A stretch of 64,000 nucleotides of DNA from Paraburkholderia megapolitana (lineage in GTDB: Bacteria; Pseudomonadota; Gammaproteobacteria; Burkholderiales; Burkholderiaceae). Below are positions 12,164-23,749 of this stretch, piece by piece. The first letter of the stretch is position 1. Every line of letters begins with the position of its first letter. Location: positions 558,001 to 622,000 of the forward strand of contig NZ_CP041745.1 in the NCBI RefSeq assembly GCF_007556815.1, given 5' to 3'. The position numbers and the translations under genes were made by a program. A model generated the notes under the pieces. That model worked only from the letters and a program-made list of their open reading frames with translations, was not told where the DNA came from and made no database searches.

Positions 12164-12805
12164 ATGACGACAAAAACAGTAAGCGACATCGTGCGCCTCG
12201 GCCCGGTCATTCCGGTCCTCGCATTCGATTCGGCGGAACAGGGCGAAAGCGTTTCGCGCGCGCTGCATGCTGGCGGTGTGAAGGTTCTCGAGATCACGCT
12301 GCGTACCGAAGCGGGCCTGAAAGCAATCGAACGCGCGAGCGGACTCGCCGACGATATCGTCGTCGGTGTCGGCACGATCACGCGGCCCGAGCAATGCGCA
12401 CTCGCGAAGAAAGCGGGCGCGCAGTTCGGCGTGTCGCCGGGTCTGACGAAGGAAATGCATCAGGCCGCGCTCGATGCGGGTCTGCCGCTGCTGCCCGGTG
12501 TCATGACGCCGACTGACATCATCGCGGCGCTCGAACTCGGCTACGAGATCGTCAAGTTTTTCCCTGCGCAACCGGCGGGCGGCGTGCCGATGCTGCAAGC
12601 GTTTCACGGTCCGTTTCCGACGTTGAAGTTCTGCCCGACGGGCGGCATCACTGCGGAATCAGCGCTGAATTTCCTCGCGTTGCCGAACGTGGTGTGCGTC
12701 GGTGGCTCGTGGTTGACGCCGAAGTCCGCCGTGGCTGCGCAGAACTGGGCGGAAGTCACGCGCCTCGCACGCGCGGCCAGCGAACTGGCGCCGCCTGTGC
12801 GTTGA
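12164..12805 (+). CDS. eda: 2-dehydro-3-deoxy-phosphogluconate aldolase
   Basis: Eda splits KDPG to pyruvate and glyceraldehyde-3-phosphate, completing the Entner-Doudoroff pathway. The Schiff-base lysine is Lys131 in VKFFPAQPAGG, and VLEITLRT supplies the catalytic glutamate. Two in-frame ATGs compete. The one at 12158 overlaps the edd stop, but the AAGGAG at 12151-12156 is one base away from it and seven from the ATG at 12164. I therefore prefer 12164, giving 213 residues, the same length as the E. coli enzyme. Confidence 0.95.
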   Translation: MTTKTVSDIVRLGPVIPVLAFDSAEQGESVSRALHAGGVKVLEITLRTEAGLKAIERASGLADDIVVGVGTITRPEQCALAKKAGAQFGVSPGLTKEMHQAALDAGLPLLPGVMTPTDIIAALELGYEIVKFFPAQPAGGVPMLQAFHGPFPTLKFCPTGGITAESALNFLALPNVVCVGGSWLTPKSAVAAQNWAEVTRLARAASELAPPVR

Positions 12806-12852
12806 ACGTAGACGTGCGTACGGATCGAAGCTAGCGGGAACGACGCTTGCAT

Positions 12853-12899
12853 ACAGAGCCTCGCCGATGCAGCCGACAGGCTGTGTGGCGAGGCTCTGT
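12853..12899 (+). terminator. Long hairpin after eda, no T run
   Basis: ACAGAGCCTCGCC (12853-12865) and GGCGAGGCTCTGT (12887-12899) form a perfect 13 bp stem, with an inner CAGCC/GGCTG stem in its loop. No poly-T follows, so it may protect the edd-eda mRNA end more than terminate. The rest of the 336 bp gap (12806-13141) has no gene and no clear HexR site; a promoter for gntP is expected near 13030-13130 but I could not place it. Confidence 0.45.
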
Positions 12900-13141
12900 G
12901 CTGTTGTGGCGCCACGCCGTACGCAATTCGATTCAGCAGTTCGGGTAACGGCTGCACTGTGCCGTGCGCTGCACTGCAGCGACGTCAGCCCGCATCCAAT
13001 GCAATGTTCGCGCGCCATCCACCACAACAAACAGTAGAATTCAGCGACCACGCGGCGATTTCATCGGCGCTGCGTCGAGTTGCCACGCAGGATGCCCGCG
13101 CGTTGCATCCATATCGATAACGCAGAGGAGGCGCTTCACTC

Positions 13142-14554
13142 ATGGACGCAGTTCACGGCAGCATGCTGCTCGTTTACGCCTTGATCGCCATCGCGGCGCT
13201 GATCCTGTTGATCACGCGCTACAAGGTGTATCCCTTCCTCGTCCTGATCATCGTCTCGCTACTGCTCGGGCTTGCGGTCGGCATGCCGATGAGCCAGATC
13301 GTGAAGTCGTTCGAAACCGGCAACGGCAATACGCTCGGACACATCGCGATCGTCGTCGGCCTCGGCACGATGCTCGGCAAGATGATGGCCGAATCGGGTG
13401 GCGCGGAGCGCGTCGCGACGACGCTGATCGACTGGTTCGGCGAGAAGCATATTCACTGGGCGATGGTGTGCGTCGCGGTGATCGTCGGCTTGCCGGTGTT
13501 CTTCGAAGTCGGCTTCGTGCTGCTGATCCCGATCGCGTTCAACGTTGCGAAGCGCACTGGTAAATCGCTGCTGCTGATCGGGCTGCCGATGGTCGCGGGG
13601 TTATCGGTCGTGCACGGACTGATTCCGCCGCATCCGGCCGCGATGCTTGCGGTGCAGGCGTATCACGCGGACATCGGCAAGACCATTCTGTATGGGTTGA
13701 TCGTCGGTATTCCGACGGCGATTGTCGCAGGTCCGTTGTTCGCGCTGCTGATACACCGCTATATCAAGCTGCCGGAACACAATGCGCTCGCGGCGCAGTT
13801 CACTGATTCGAGCTCGCAGGACGGCGCAAAGAGCAATGCGAAGAGTGACGCAAAAGACGATGGGAAGCCGGCCGCAAAGCGCACGCTGCCAAGCTTCGGT
13901 GTCACCCTCTTCACGATCCTGCTGCCGGTGATCCTGATGCTGATCGGCAGTTGGGCCGATCTTGTTTCGGCACCGAAGACCCTGCCGAACGATCTGCTGA
14001 AATTCGTCGGCAACTCCGACGTCGCACTGCTGATCTCCGTACTCGTGAGCTTCTGGACCTTCGGTGCAAAGCGCGGCTTTAATCGCGAGCAGATCCAGAA
14101 ATTCTGCGGCGACTGTCTCGCGCCAATCGCGGGGATTACACTGATTGTCGGTGCAGGCGGCGGCTTTGGCCGTGTGCTGATGGACAGCGGCATTTCGAAA
14201 GAGATCGTCGAAGTCGCGACGAACGCGCATCTGTCGCCGCTGTTGTTCGGCTGGTTCGTCGCTGCGCTGATCCGCCTCGCAACCGGTTCCGCGACGGTTG
14301 CCATGACGACCGCGTGCGGTATCGTCGCGCCGATCGCGTCGGCGGCCGGCGCGCAGGTGAGCCCGGAACTGCTGGTGCTGGCCACCGGTTGCGGCTCGCT
14401 GATCTTTTCGCACGTGAACGACGGCGGTTTCTGGCTGGTCAAGGAATACTTCGGCATGACAGTGGGGCAGACCTTCAAGACATGGTCGCTCTGCGAAACC
14501 ATCATTTCGGTGATGGGACTCGGTTTGACGTTCGCTCTCGCGGCGGTCCTGTAA
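13142..14554 (+). CDS. GntP-family gluconate:H+ symporter
   Basis: A 470-residue transporter of the GntP family with about 12 to 14 hydrophobic segments. Family features are GLGTMLGKMMAESGGAERVA near residues 77-96, VFFEVGFVLLIPIAF, GLIPPHPAAM and the C-terminal SATVAMTTACGIVAP. A charged hydrophilic loop of about 35 residues (around 220-255, rich in Lys, Asp, Ser) splits the helices. With gntK directly downstream and edd-eda upstream, gluconate is the most likely substrate: it would be imported, phosphorylated and fed into the Entner-Doudoroff pathway. Confidence 0.92.
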   Translation: MDAVHGSMLLVYALIAIAALILLITRYKVYPFLVLIIVSLLLGLAVGMPMSQIVKSFETGNGNTLGHIAIVVGLGTMLGKMMAESGGAERVATTLIDWFGEKHIHWAMVCVAVIVGLPVFFEVGFVLLIPIAFNVAKRTGKSLLLIGLPMVAGLSVVHGLIPPHPAAMLAVQAYHADIGKTILYGLIVGIPTAIVAGPLFALLIHRYIKLPEHNALAAQFTDSSSQDGAKSNAKSDAKDDGKPAAKRTLPSFGVTLFTILLPVILMLIGSWADLVSAPKTLPNDLLKFVGNSDVALLISVLVSFWTFGAKRGFNREQIQKFCGDCLAPIAGITLIVGAGGGFGRVLMDSGISKEIVEVATNAHLSPLLFGWFVAALIRLATGSATVAMTTACGIVAPIASAAGAQVSPELLVLATGCGSLIFSHVNDGGFWLVKEYFGMTVGQTFKTWSLCETIISVMGLGLTFALAAVL

Positions 14555-14564
14555 GGAGCAGTAG

Positions 14565-15068
14565 ATGATCTTGATAGCAATGGGCGTGTCGGGCGCAGGC
14601 AAGACGCGCATCGGCGAGATGCTGGCGGAGCGCCTGCACTGCGACTTCACCGATGGCGACGCGTTTCACAGCGCCGCCAACAAGGAGAAGATGCATCACG
14701 GCATTCCGCTGACCGACGAAGACCGCTGGCCGTGGCTGCGCACGATCCGCGAAGCGATCGAGGAAAAGCAGCGGGCCAGCGAGACGGCGGTGTTCACGTG
14801 TTCGTCGCTGAAGCGCTCGTATCGCGACATCCTGCGCAATGGCGATCGCGACGTAGTTTTCGTGTATTTACATGGCTCGCTGGAAACGCTGCGCGAACGG
14901 TTGAAGACGCGCACCGGTCATTTCTTCGATCCGTCGCTGCTGCAAAGCCAGCTCGATACTTTAGAAGAACCGGACGCTGAAGAAGCAATCACGGTGAGCA
15001 TCGATCTGACGCCGGAACAGATCGTCGACGAGGTGCTCGCGCAACTGAAGACGCGCGATGGAGCGTAA
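14565..15068 (+). CDS. gntK: Gluconokinase
   Basis: GntK phosphorylates gluconate to 6-phosphogluconate with ATP, giving the substrate of Edd. The 167-residue protein has the P-loop GVSGAGKT at residues 7-14 and the GntK-typical DGDAFHSAANKEKMHHGIPL with DEDRWPWL after it. It starts 10 bp after the permease gene behind an AAGGAG site, so the pair is an operon. A strong two-way hairpin ends the transcript. Confidence 0.97.
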   Translation: MILIAMGVSGAGKTRIGEMLAERLHCDFTDGDAFHSAANKEKMHHGIPLTDEDRWPWLRTIREAIEEKQRASETAVFTCSSLKRSYRDILRNGDRDVVFVYLHGSLETLRERLKTRTGHFFDPSLLQSQLDTLEEPDAEEAITVSIDLTPEQIVDEVLAQLKTRDGA

Positions 15069-15112
15069 CTAGCTAGCGGTAGCGCGGCAGGCAGCGCATC
15101 GGGCGCACGAAG

Positions 15113-15192
15113 AAAAGGCGCTTCCTGAACTGCACCTTCAAAGCATGGATCAATGTCCAACTTTGAGGTGCACTTCAGGAAGCGCCTTTTTT
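15113..15192. terminator. Very long two-way terminator between gntK and purB
   Basis: The left arm (15113-15143) and right arm (15161-15192) pair over about 29 bp, broken by one single-base bulge in the GGTGCAGTT/GGTGCACTT area. An A run on the left and a T run (15187-15192) on the right give poly-U in both directions. It ends gntP-gntK and purB, which converge here. Confidence 0.85.
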
Positions 15193-15255
15193 ATTGCCGG
15201 CGGCGTGTGCGTTACGTTACTTAAAGCCGCCACCGCTCATGCCGAAGAACGACCG

Positions 15256-17759
<2,504 letters not shown>

Positions 17760-17809
17760 GTGCGATTGCGGCCATACCGTTTCGCGACCGCTTTTTTCGA
17801 CTTTTTCGA

Positions 17810-17832
17810 CGTTATGCGTGAAAAGCATAACG
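17810..17832. promoter_or_regulatory. T-N11-A palindrome, possible LysR-type operator before gdhA
   Basis: CGTTATGC and GCATAACG are perfect inverted 8-mers separated by GTGAAAA. The inner TGC-N7-GCA gives exactly the T-N11-A pattern of LysR-type binding sites. The site lies 75 bp before the gdhA start and 50 bp after the LysR gene. It could alternatively act as an RNA hairpin at the end of the lysR transcript, since no T run follows. Confidence 0.5.
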
Positions 17833-17907
17833 GGATGAACAAACGGCATTGGATTTCACAACGGCGTTTTTCGACAATGTGCGCACCCGATCGACGCTGG
17901 AGCGTTC

Positions 17908-19212
17908 ATGTCATCACAACCGCAGTCCGCATCATCTTTGCAGTCCGTCCCGTCCTACCTCAATAGCGACAATCTCGGCCCGTGGGGTAACTATCTGCGG
18001 CAGGTCGACCGCGTCGCGCCGTATCTCGGCCCGCTGTCGCGCTGGCTCGAAACGCTGAAGCGCCCGAAGCGGATCCTGATCGTCGACGTCCCTATCGAAC
18101 TCGATAACGGCACCGTTGCGCACTTCGAAGGCTACCGCGTGCAGCACAACGTGTCGCGCGGTCCGGGCAAGGGCGGCGTGCGTTATCACCAGGATGTCAC
18201 GCTGTCGGAAGTGATGGCGCTGTCGGCCTGGATGTCGGTGAAGAATGCGGCGGTGAACGTACCGTACGGCGGCGCGAAGGGCGGTATCCGCGTCGATCCG
18301 CGCACGCTGTCGCGTGGCGAACTCGAGCGTATGACGCGTCGCTACACCAGCGAAATCGGCATCATCATCGGACCGAACACCGACATTCCTGCGCCGGACG
18401 TGAACACGAACGAGCAGATCATGGCGTGGATGATGGACACCTACTCGATGAACCAGGGCCAGACGGCCACGGGCGTCGTGACGGGCAAGCCGATCACGCT
18501 CGGTGGTTCGCTGGGTCGTCGCGAAGCGACGGGTCGTGGCGTGTTCGTCGTCGGCTGTGAAGCGGCGCGCCGCATCGGCTTCGACATCGAAGGCGCACGC
18601 ATCGCAGTGCAGGGCTTCGGCAACGTCGGCGGGATCGCTGCACGTCTGTTCCAGGAAGCCGGTTCGAAGATCGTCGCGGTGCAGGATCACACGGGTTCGC
18701 TGTACAAATCGACCGGGCTGGATTCGGCCGCGCTGCTCGAACACGTGGCGAAGACCGGTGGCGTAGGCGGTTTTGCCGGTGCCGATCCGATCGCGAACGA
18801 CGAATTCTGGACCATCGAAACGGACATCCTGATTCCGGCCGCGCTCGAAAACCAGATCACCGAAAAGAACGCGCACAAGATCCGCACGAAGATCATCGTG
18901 GAAGGCGCCAACGGCCCGACCACGACCGCCGCCGACGACATCCTGCACGACAAGGGCGTCCTCGTCATTCCGGACGTGGTGGCCAATGCGGGTGGCGTGA
19001 CGGTGTCGTACTTCGAGTGGGTGCAGGATTTCTCGAGCTTCTTCTGGACCGAGGACGAGATCAACCAGCGCCTCGAACGCGTGATGCGCGAAGCGTTTGC
19101 AGCGGTGTGGCAGGTATCGAGCGAACAGAAGGTGTCGGTGCGCACGGCGGCGTTTATCGTCGCGTGTAAGCGGATCCTGCAGGCGCGCGAAATGCGCGGA
19201 CTGTACCCTTGA
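17908..19212 (+). CDS. gdhA: Glutamate dehydrogenase (Glu/Leu/Phe/Val dehydrogenase family)
   Basis: Converts glutamate to 2-oxoglutarate and ammonia, or the reverse. The 434-residue protein has [10 protein letters not shown] at 85-94, PYGGAKGGI with the catalytic-region lysine at 119-127, [10 protein letters not shown] at 155-164 and the dinucleotide loop GFGNVGG near 235. It is close to the small hexameric, often NAD-linked enzymes; cofactor choice cannot be fixed by eye. The glutamate importer gltIJKL follows directly, which suggests a role in glutamate catabolism. Confidence 0.93.
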   Translation: MSSQPQSASSLQSVPSYLNSDNLGPWGNYLRQVDRVAPYLGPLSRWLETLKRPKRILIVDVPIELDNGTVAHFEGYRVQHNVSRGPGKGGVRYHQDVTLSEVMALSAWMSVKNAAVNVPYGGAKGGIRVDPRTLSRGELERMTRRYTSEIGIIIGPNTDIPAPDVNTNEQIMAWMMDTYSMNQGQTATGVVTGKPITLGGSLGRREATGRGVFVVGCEAARRIGFDIEGARIAVQGFGNVGGIAARLFQEAGSKIVAVQDHTGSLYKSTGLDSAALLEHVAKTGGVGGFAGADPIANDEFWTIETDILIPAALENQITEKNAHKIRTKIIVEGANGPTTTAADDILHDKGVLVIPDVVANAGGVTVSYFEWVQDFSSFFWTEDEINQRLERVMREAFAAVWQVSSEQKVSVRTAAFIVACKRILQAREMRGLYP

Positions 19213-19288
19213 TCGACCTGCATCCAGGCTGATTTCCGGCTTGGTTCTCTAGGTTCAGACGCGGTCGACAAGACCGCGCGCAGTACCG

Positions 19289-19323
19289 GCGGGCGGCATC
19301 CATGCGATGCCGCCCGCTTTTTT
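19289..19323 (+). terminator. Intrinsic terminator of gdhA
   Basis: GCGGGCGGCAT (19289-19299) and ATGCCGCCCGC (19307-19317) form an 11 bp stem with a seven-base loop, followed by six T. A smaller hairpin, GCGGTC/GACCGC at 19261-19277, precedes it. Confidence 0.85.
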
Positions 19324-19440
19324 ATACCTGCGCATTACCAAAGCACTACGACAAGCTGTCGAAGCCGACATGGTTTACAACAATTACTTTCATATTGGTT
19401 ACTTTGCTAAACTGGCGCGGTTATGCCAAGGAGATCACAC

Positions 19441-20334
19441 ATGAAGGTTAAAAAAGCTGCGCTGCTGCTCGCCACCCTGGGGCTGTTTACGGTGGGTGCA
19501 CACGCACAGGAAGCCGGAACGCTGAAGAAAATCAAGGATACGGGGGTCATTTCGCTGGGCCACCGCGAATCGTCGATTCCGTTCTCGTATTACGACGACA
19601 AGCAGAACGTCATCGGTTACTCGTATGAGTTCCAGATGAAGGTTGTCGAAGCAGTGAAGCAGAAGCTTAATCTGCCCAACTTGAAGGTCAAGTTCACGCC
19701 GGTCACGTCGCAGAACCGGATTCCGCTGGTCCAGAACGGTACGGTCGACATCGAGTGCGGCTCGACGACGAACAATCTCGAGCGCCAGCAACAGGCAGCA
19801 TTCTCGAACACGATTTTCGTGATCGGTACGCGCCTGATGACGCGCAAAGATTCGGGCATCAAGGACTTCGCCGATCTGAAGGGCAAGACCGTCGTCACGA
19901 CGGCAGGCACCACGTCCGAGCGGCTGCTGCGCAAGATGAACCAGGACAAGAGCCTGGGCATGAACATCATCAGCGCGAAGGATCATGGCGAGTCGTTCCA
20001 GACGCTCGAAACGGGCCGTGCCGCTGCATTCATGATGGACGATGCACTGCTCGCAGGCGAACGCGCCAAGTCGAAGTCGCCGAACGATTTCGTGATTGTC
20101 GGTACGCCGCAATCGCATGAAGCGTACGGCTGCATGATGCGCAAGAACGATCCTGAGTTCAAGAAGGTGGTCGACGACGCAATCGCGAAGGTCGAAACCT
20201 CGGGTGAAGCGGACCAGATCTACAAGAAGTGGTTCGAAACGCCGATTCCGCCGAAGGGTCTCAACCTGAACTTCCCGGAAAGCGACGACATGAAGGCGCT
20301 CTTCAAGAGCCCGAACGACAAGGTAATCGATTAA
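19441..20334 (+). CDS. gltI: Glutamate/aspartate ABC transporter, periplasmic binding protein
   Basis: The 297-residue substrate-binding protein has a Sec signal peptide (MKVKKAALLLATLGLF, cleavage near AHA-Q at residues 22/23) and the family-3 solute-binding fold. ESSIPFSYYDDKQNVIGYS and DIECGSTTNNLERQ are strongly GltI-like. The frame is open from 19423, but the ATG at 19441 follows AAGGAG and begins the signal peptide. The three other subunits follow as gltJ, gltK and gltL. A double hairpin after the gene probably sets its higher expression relative to them. Confidence 0.95.
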   Translation: MKVKKAALLLATLGLFTVGAHAQEAGTLKKIKDTGVISLGHRESSIPFSYYDDKQNVIGYSYEFQMKVVEAVKQKLNLPNLKVKFTPVTSQNRIPLVQNGTVDIECGSTTNNLERQQQAAFSNTIFVIGTRLMTRKDSGIKDFADLKGKTVVTTAGTTSERLLRKMNQDKSLGMNIISAKDHGESFQTLETGRAAAFMMDDALLAGERAKSKSPNDFVIVGTPQSHEAYGCMMRKNDPEFKKVVDDAIAKVETSGEADQIYKKWFETPIPPKGLNLNFPESDDMKALFKSPNDKVID

Positions 20335-20348
20335 ACCCTAGTTGGTCA

Positions 20349-20402
20349 GTTCAGTACGCTGAACGAAACGGAAGAGGCCGCGCGCTTCTTCCGTTTCTTT
20401 TT
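20349..20402 (+). terminator. Double hairpin and partial terminator inside the glt operon
   Basis: A first hairpin GTTCAG-TACG-CTGAAC (20349-20364) is followed without a gap by GAAACGGAAGA (20365-20375) pairing with TCTTCCGTTTC (20387-20397) and five T. It lies 15 bp after the gltI stop and 17 bp before gltJ. Placement fits partial termination plus protection of the gltI mRNA. Confidence 0.75.
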
Positions 20403-20419
20403 GTTGTGGAGTCTTCGTT

Positions 20420-21160
20420 ATGTCATATCACTGGAACTGGGACATTCTGCTAAGTCCGGTTTCCACCGGCGAGCCGACTACCTATCTCGGCTGGTTGATC
20501 TCCGGCTTCTGGGTGACGATCACGGTGTCGCTGGCGGCATGGGTGATCGCGTTGATTGTCGGGTCGTTGTTCGGGGTGCTACGCACCGTGCCGAACAAAT
20601 GGCTGTCCGGCATCGGCACCCTCTACGTCGGGATCTTCCGGAACATTCCGCTGATCGTGCAGTTCTTCATCTGGTATCTGGTGATACCGGAGCTGCTGCC
20701 TGCTTCGATCGGTACCTGGTTCAAGCAACTGCCGCCCAACGCGCAGTTCTTTTCTTCGGCGATCATCTGCCTCGGTCTCTTTACCGCCGCGCGCGTGTGC
20801 GAACAGGTGCGCTCGGGGATCAACGCACTGCCGCGCGGCCAGCGTGCCGCGGGCCTCGCGATGGGCCTCACGCAATGGCAAACCTATCGCTACGTGTTGC
20901 TACCGGTTGCGTACCGGATCATCGTGCCGCCGCTCACGTCGGAGTTCCTGAACATCTTCAAGAACTCGGCGGTTGCGTCGACGATCGGGTTGCTCGATCT
21001 GTCCGCGCAGGCTCGCCAGCTGGTCGACTACACCGCGCAGACCTACGAGTCGTTCATTGCGGTCACGGTCGCATACGTGATCATCAATCTCGTCGTGATG
21101 CAGCTCATGCGCTGGGTCGAACGCAAGAGCCGTCTGCCCGGCTATATCGGAGGTAAGTGA
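20420..21160 (+). CDS. gltJ: Glutamate/aspartate ABC transporter permease GltJ
   Basis: A 246-residue inner membrane permease of the His/Glu/Gln/Arg type. Hydrophobic segments lie near residues 25-50, 60-90, 105-125 and 190-225. The EAA loop, which contacts the ATPase, is seen in [31 protein letters not shown] at the start is characteristic of GltJ. It forms a heterodimer channel with GltK, whose start overlaps its stop. Confidence 0.95.
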   Translation: MSYHWNWDILLSPVSTGEPTTYLGWLISGFWVTITVSLAAWVIALIVGSLFGVLRTVPNKWLSGIGTLYVGIFRNIPLIVQFFIWYLVIPELLPASIGTWFKQLPPNAQFFSSAIICLGLFTAARVCEQVRSGINALPRGQRAAGLAMGLTQWQTYRYVLLPVAYRIIVPPLTSEFLNIFKNSAVASTIGLLDLSAQARQLVDYTAQTYESFIAVTVAYVIINLVVMQLMRWVERKSRLPGYIGGK

Positions 21161-21837
21161 TGCATCATTTCGACTGGAGTGGTATTCCGGGCGCCTTGCC
21201 GACGCTGTGGACCGGAGCGATCGTCACGATCCAGATCACCTTGCTCGCCATCGTGATCGGTATCGTTTGGGGCACGGTGCTCGCCATCATGCGGCTGTCG
21301 TCGTTCAAGCCGTTCGAGTGGTTCGCGAAGGGCTACGTCACGGTGTTTCGTTCGATCCCGCTCGTGATGGTCCTGCTGTGGTTCTTCCTGATCGTGCCGC
21401 AGGTGCTGCAAAACGTGCTGGGTCTTTCGCCGGACATCGATATTCGCCTCGCGTCTGCGATGGTGGCGTTTTCGCTGTTCGAAGCGGCGTATTACTCGGA
21501 AATTATTCGTGCGGGAATTCAGGCGGTGCCGCGCGGTCAGGTCAATGCGTCGTTCGCGCTCGGCATGAGCTACAGCCAGGCCATGCGCCTCGTGGTGCTG
21601 CCGCAGGCATTCCGCGCGATGGTTCCGCTGCTGCTCACGCAAGCCATCGTGCTGTTCCAGGATACGTCGCTCGTCTACGTGATCAGCCTCGCCGACTTCT
21701 TCCGTACCGCTACGAATATTGGCGACCGTGACGGTGTGAATGTCGAAATGGTACTGTTCGCGGGCGCGTGTTATTTCGTGGTTTGCGTGATTGCGTCGAG
21801 CCTTGTCAAAGGTCTTCAGAAAAAGGTCGCACGATGA
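21160..21837 (+). CDS. gltK: Glutamate/aspartate ABC transporter permease GltK
   Basis: A 225-residue second permease, paralogous to GltJ, with the EAA loop [19 protein letters not shown] chose the ATG at 21160, which shares one base with the gltJ TGA and has GGAGG six bases upstream; a GTG one codon earlier is also possible. Its stop overlaps the gltL ATG, so translation of the three genes is probably coupled. Confidence 0.95.
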   Translation: MHHFDWSGIPGALPTLWTGAIVTIQITLLAIVIGIVWGTVLAIMRLSSFKPFEWFAKGYVTVFRSIPLVMVLLWFFLIVPQVLQNVLGLSPDIDIRLASAMVAFSLFEAAYYSEIIRAGIQAVPRGQVNASFALGMSYSQAMRLVVLPQAFRAMVPLLLTQAIVLFQDTSLVYVISLADFFRTATNIGDRDGVNVEMVLFAGACYFVVCVIASSLVKGLQKKVAR

Positions 21838-22559
21838 TTTCTATCAAGAACGTCTCGAAGTGGTACGGTCAATTCCAGGTACTGACCGACTGCACGACGG
21901 AAGTCAAAAAGGGTGAAGTGGTGGTGGTTTGCGGACCTTCGGGGTCGGGTAAATCGACGCTCATCAAAACGGTGAACGGGCTTGAGCCGTTTCAGTCAGG
22001 CGAGATCCTGATCGATGGACAATCGGTCGGCGACAAGAAGACGAACCTGTCGAAGCTGCGCGCAAAAGTCGGCATGGTGTTCCAGCATTTCGAACTGTTT
22101 CCGCATCTGTCGATTACCGAGAATCTGACGCTGGCGCAGATCAAGGTGCTTGGTCGTTCGAAGGATGAAGCGGCGGCGAAGGGGCTCAAGCTGCTCGATC
22201 GCGTGGGACTGCGTGCGCATGCGGACAAGTTTCCGGGGCAACTGTCGGGCGGTCAGCAGCAGCGCGTGGCGATTGCACGGGCGCTGTCGATGGATCCGAT
22301 CGCGATGCTGTTCGACGAACCGACCTCGGCACTCGATCCGGAAATGATCAACGAAGTGCTCGACGTGATGGTCGAACTCGCGCAGGAAGGTATGACGATG
22401 ATGTGCGTGACGCACGAGATGGGCTTTGCCCGGAAGGTCGCGCATCGCGTGATCTTCATGGACCAGGGGTTCATCGTCGAGGACGATCGCAAGGAAGAGT
22501 TCTTTGCGAATCCGAAGTCGGATCGTGCGAAGGAGTTTTTGGCGAAGATTCTGCATTAA
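21834..22559 (+). CDS. gltL: Glutamate/aspartate ABC transporter ATPase GltL
   Basis: A 241-residue ATPase of the polar amino acid ABC family. The Walker [10 protein letters not shown] is at residues 34-42, the signature [15 protein letters not shown] is central, and the Walker B region reads [13 protein letters not shown]. The ATG overlaps the gltK TGA (ATGA). The frame is open upstream into gltK but has no family sequence there. A strong terminator follows 43 bp after the stop. Confidence 0.96.
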   Translation: MISIKNVSKWYGQFQVLTDCTTEVKKGEVVVVCGPSGSGKSTLIKTVNGLEPFQSGEILIDGQSVGDKKTNLSKLRAKVGMVFQHFELFPHLSITENLTLAQIKVLGRSKDEAAAKGLKLLDRVGLRAHADKFPGQLSGGQQQRVAIARALSMDPIAMLFDEPTSALDPEMINEVLDVMVELAQEGMTMMCVTHEMGFARKVAHRVIFMDQGFIVEDDRKEEFFANPKSDRAKEFLAKILH

Positions 22560-22602
22560 GTGTGGTGTCGCGTCGAACGGCGCGATAGCGTGCAAGGCCA
22601 TA

Positions 22603-22636
22603 AAAAAAGCCGCTTCTCTTGGGAAGCGGCTTTTTT
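22603..22636. terminator. Two-way terminator between gltL and the YafJ-like gene
   Basis: AAAAAAGCCGCTTC (22603-22616) and GAAGCGGCTTTTTT (22623-22636) pair perfectly around a six-base loop. Poly-A and poly-T at the two ends make it work in both directions between convergent genes. Confidence 0.9.
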
Positions 22637-22668
22637 GTCGTCGTAACGGATATAGCGCAGTCTGCGCG

Positions 22669-23574
22669 TCAGGATTCGAATGCCGCCGCGTCGTCCGCTT
22701 CGAGATCGAGTGCGACCGGCTCACGGATCATGGTCGCCGACGCAGATGCGTCGCATGCCGGGTTGCGCGCTTTTTCGAGCACGGCCGGCGGCACCGGCAC
22801 ATTCACGCGGCCGATCACTTCGCCGTGCTGGAACATCAGCAGATCGCCGGGTTCAAAGGCGGTCCACACTTCGTCGTCGGTGAGCGGCTGCGTCGCGATG
22901 ACCGCAACGCGGTCTTCCGGTGTCGTGTACTTCGCGAAATCGATCGATACGTCCGTGTCCACCAGATGCGCGGTCGAGAACGGCCAGCGGCGCACGAGGT
23001 AATGCAGATGCGTCGAGCAATGCGCGAACAGCGCCTGGCCATTCGACATCAGGAAATTGAACACGCCGAACTGCGTGATTTCGCGCGTTAGCGTTTCGAG
23101 CGCGGCGAAGAGTTCGTCGAGCGGCGGCTGGCTACCGGGAAACTGCTTGCGCAACCCCTGCAGCAAGGCACAGAACGCGAGTTCGCTATCGGTAGTGCCG
23201 ACCGGCTGATAAACGCCGGTTAGAAACGGCTGATAGCCCTGCAAGTCGCCGTTGTGCGCGAAGATCCAGTGGCGTCCCCACAGTTCGCGCATGAACGGGT
23301 GGCAGTTTTCCAGCAGGATGTGGCCTTGGGTCGCCTTGCGGATGTGCGCGATCGTGTTCTTCGATTTGATCGGATAGCGCTTGACCATCTCCGCGATCGG
23401 CGACGTAGCCGACGACTGATGGTCGATGAACAGGCGGCAGGCCTTGTCTTCGAAGAACGCGATGCCCCAGCCGTCGGCGTGGTGGTCAGTGACACCGCCG
23501 CGCGCTGCGAAGCCGGTGAAGGAGAACGTGACGTCCGTCGGCGCGGCGCAGTTCATTCCGAGGAGTTGGCACAT
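22669..23574 (-). CDS. Class II glutamine amidotransferase, YafJ-like
   Basis: A 301-residue stand-alone class II (Ntn-type) glutamine amidotransferase. After removal of Met1 the nucleophile is Cys2 in MCQLLGMNC. GGVTDHHADGWGIAFFED, IAHIRKATQG and FAHNGDL match the glutaminase fold. E. coli YafJ has similar length. No synthase domain is attached, and the amide acceptor of this family is not settled. It is divergent from pyrC across 175 bp. Confidence 0.88.
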   Translation of the reverse strand: MCQLLGMNCAAPTDVTFSFTGFAARGGVTDHHADGWGIAFFEDKACRLFIDHQSSATSPIAEMVKRYPIKSKNTIAHIRKATQGHILLENCHPFMRELWGRHWIFAHNGDLQGYQPFLTGVYQPVGTTDSELAFCALLQGLRKQFPGSQPPLDELFAALETLTREITQFGVFNFLMSNGQALFAHCSTHLHYLVRRWPFSTAHLVDTDVSIDFAKYTTPEDRVAVIATQPLTDDEVWTAFEPGDLLMFQHGEVIGRVNVPVPPAVLEKARNPACDASASATMIREPVALDLEADDAAAFES

Positions 23575-23749
23575 GATGCTGAGGCGGGGCCTGTGAACGG
23601 GATCGACCCGTTACAATGATGATTTTCCAAGCATATCACCGAGCCAGGCGCGGCAAATAAGCAAATAGCAAAATTGACGGGAGTGCGATCCGTCATGTTG
23701 CAGTTTGTCCACGTCGCATGGCCACGCGGTGAACGCCATCCTTCTCGCC

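Noticed and set aside
10206..12173. 655-codon minus-strand frame opposite edd
   Set aside because: Antisense shadow of a well conserved dehydratase; Arg/His-rich composition and no motif.
19374..19411. Promoter of gltI from TTTACA and nearby AT-rich DNA
   Set aside because: No -10 match occurs at 16-18 bp; spacing of the other candidates is wrong, so I left it out.
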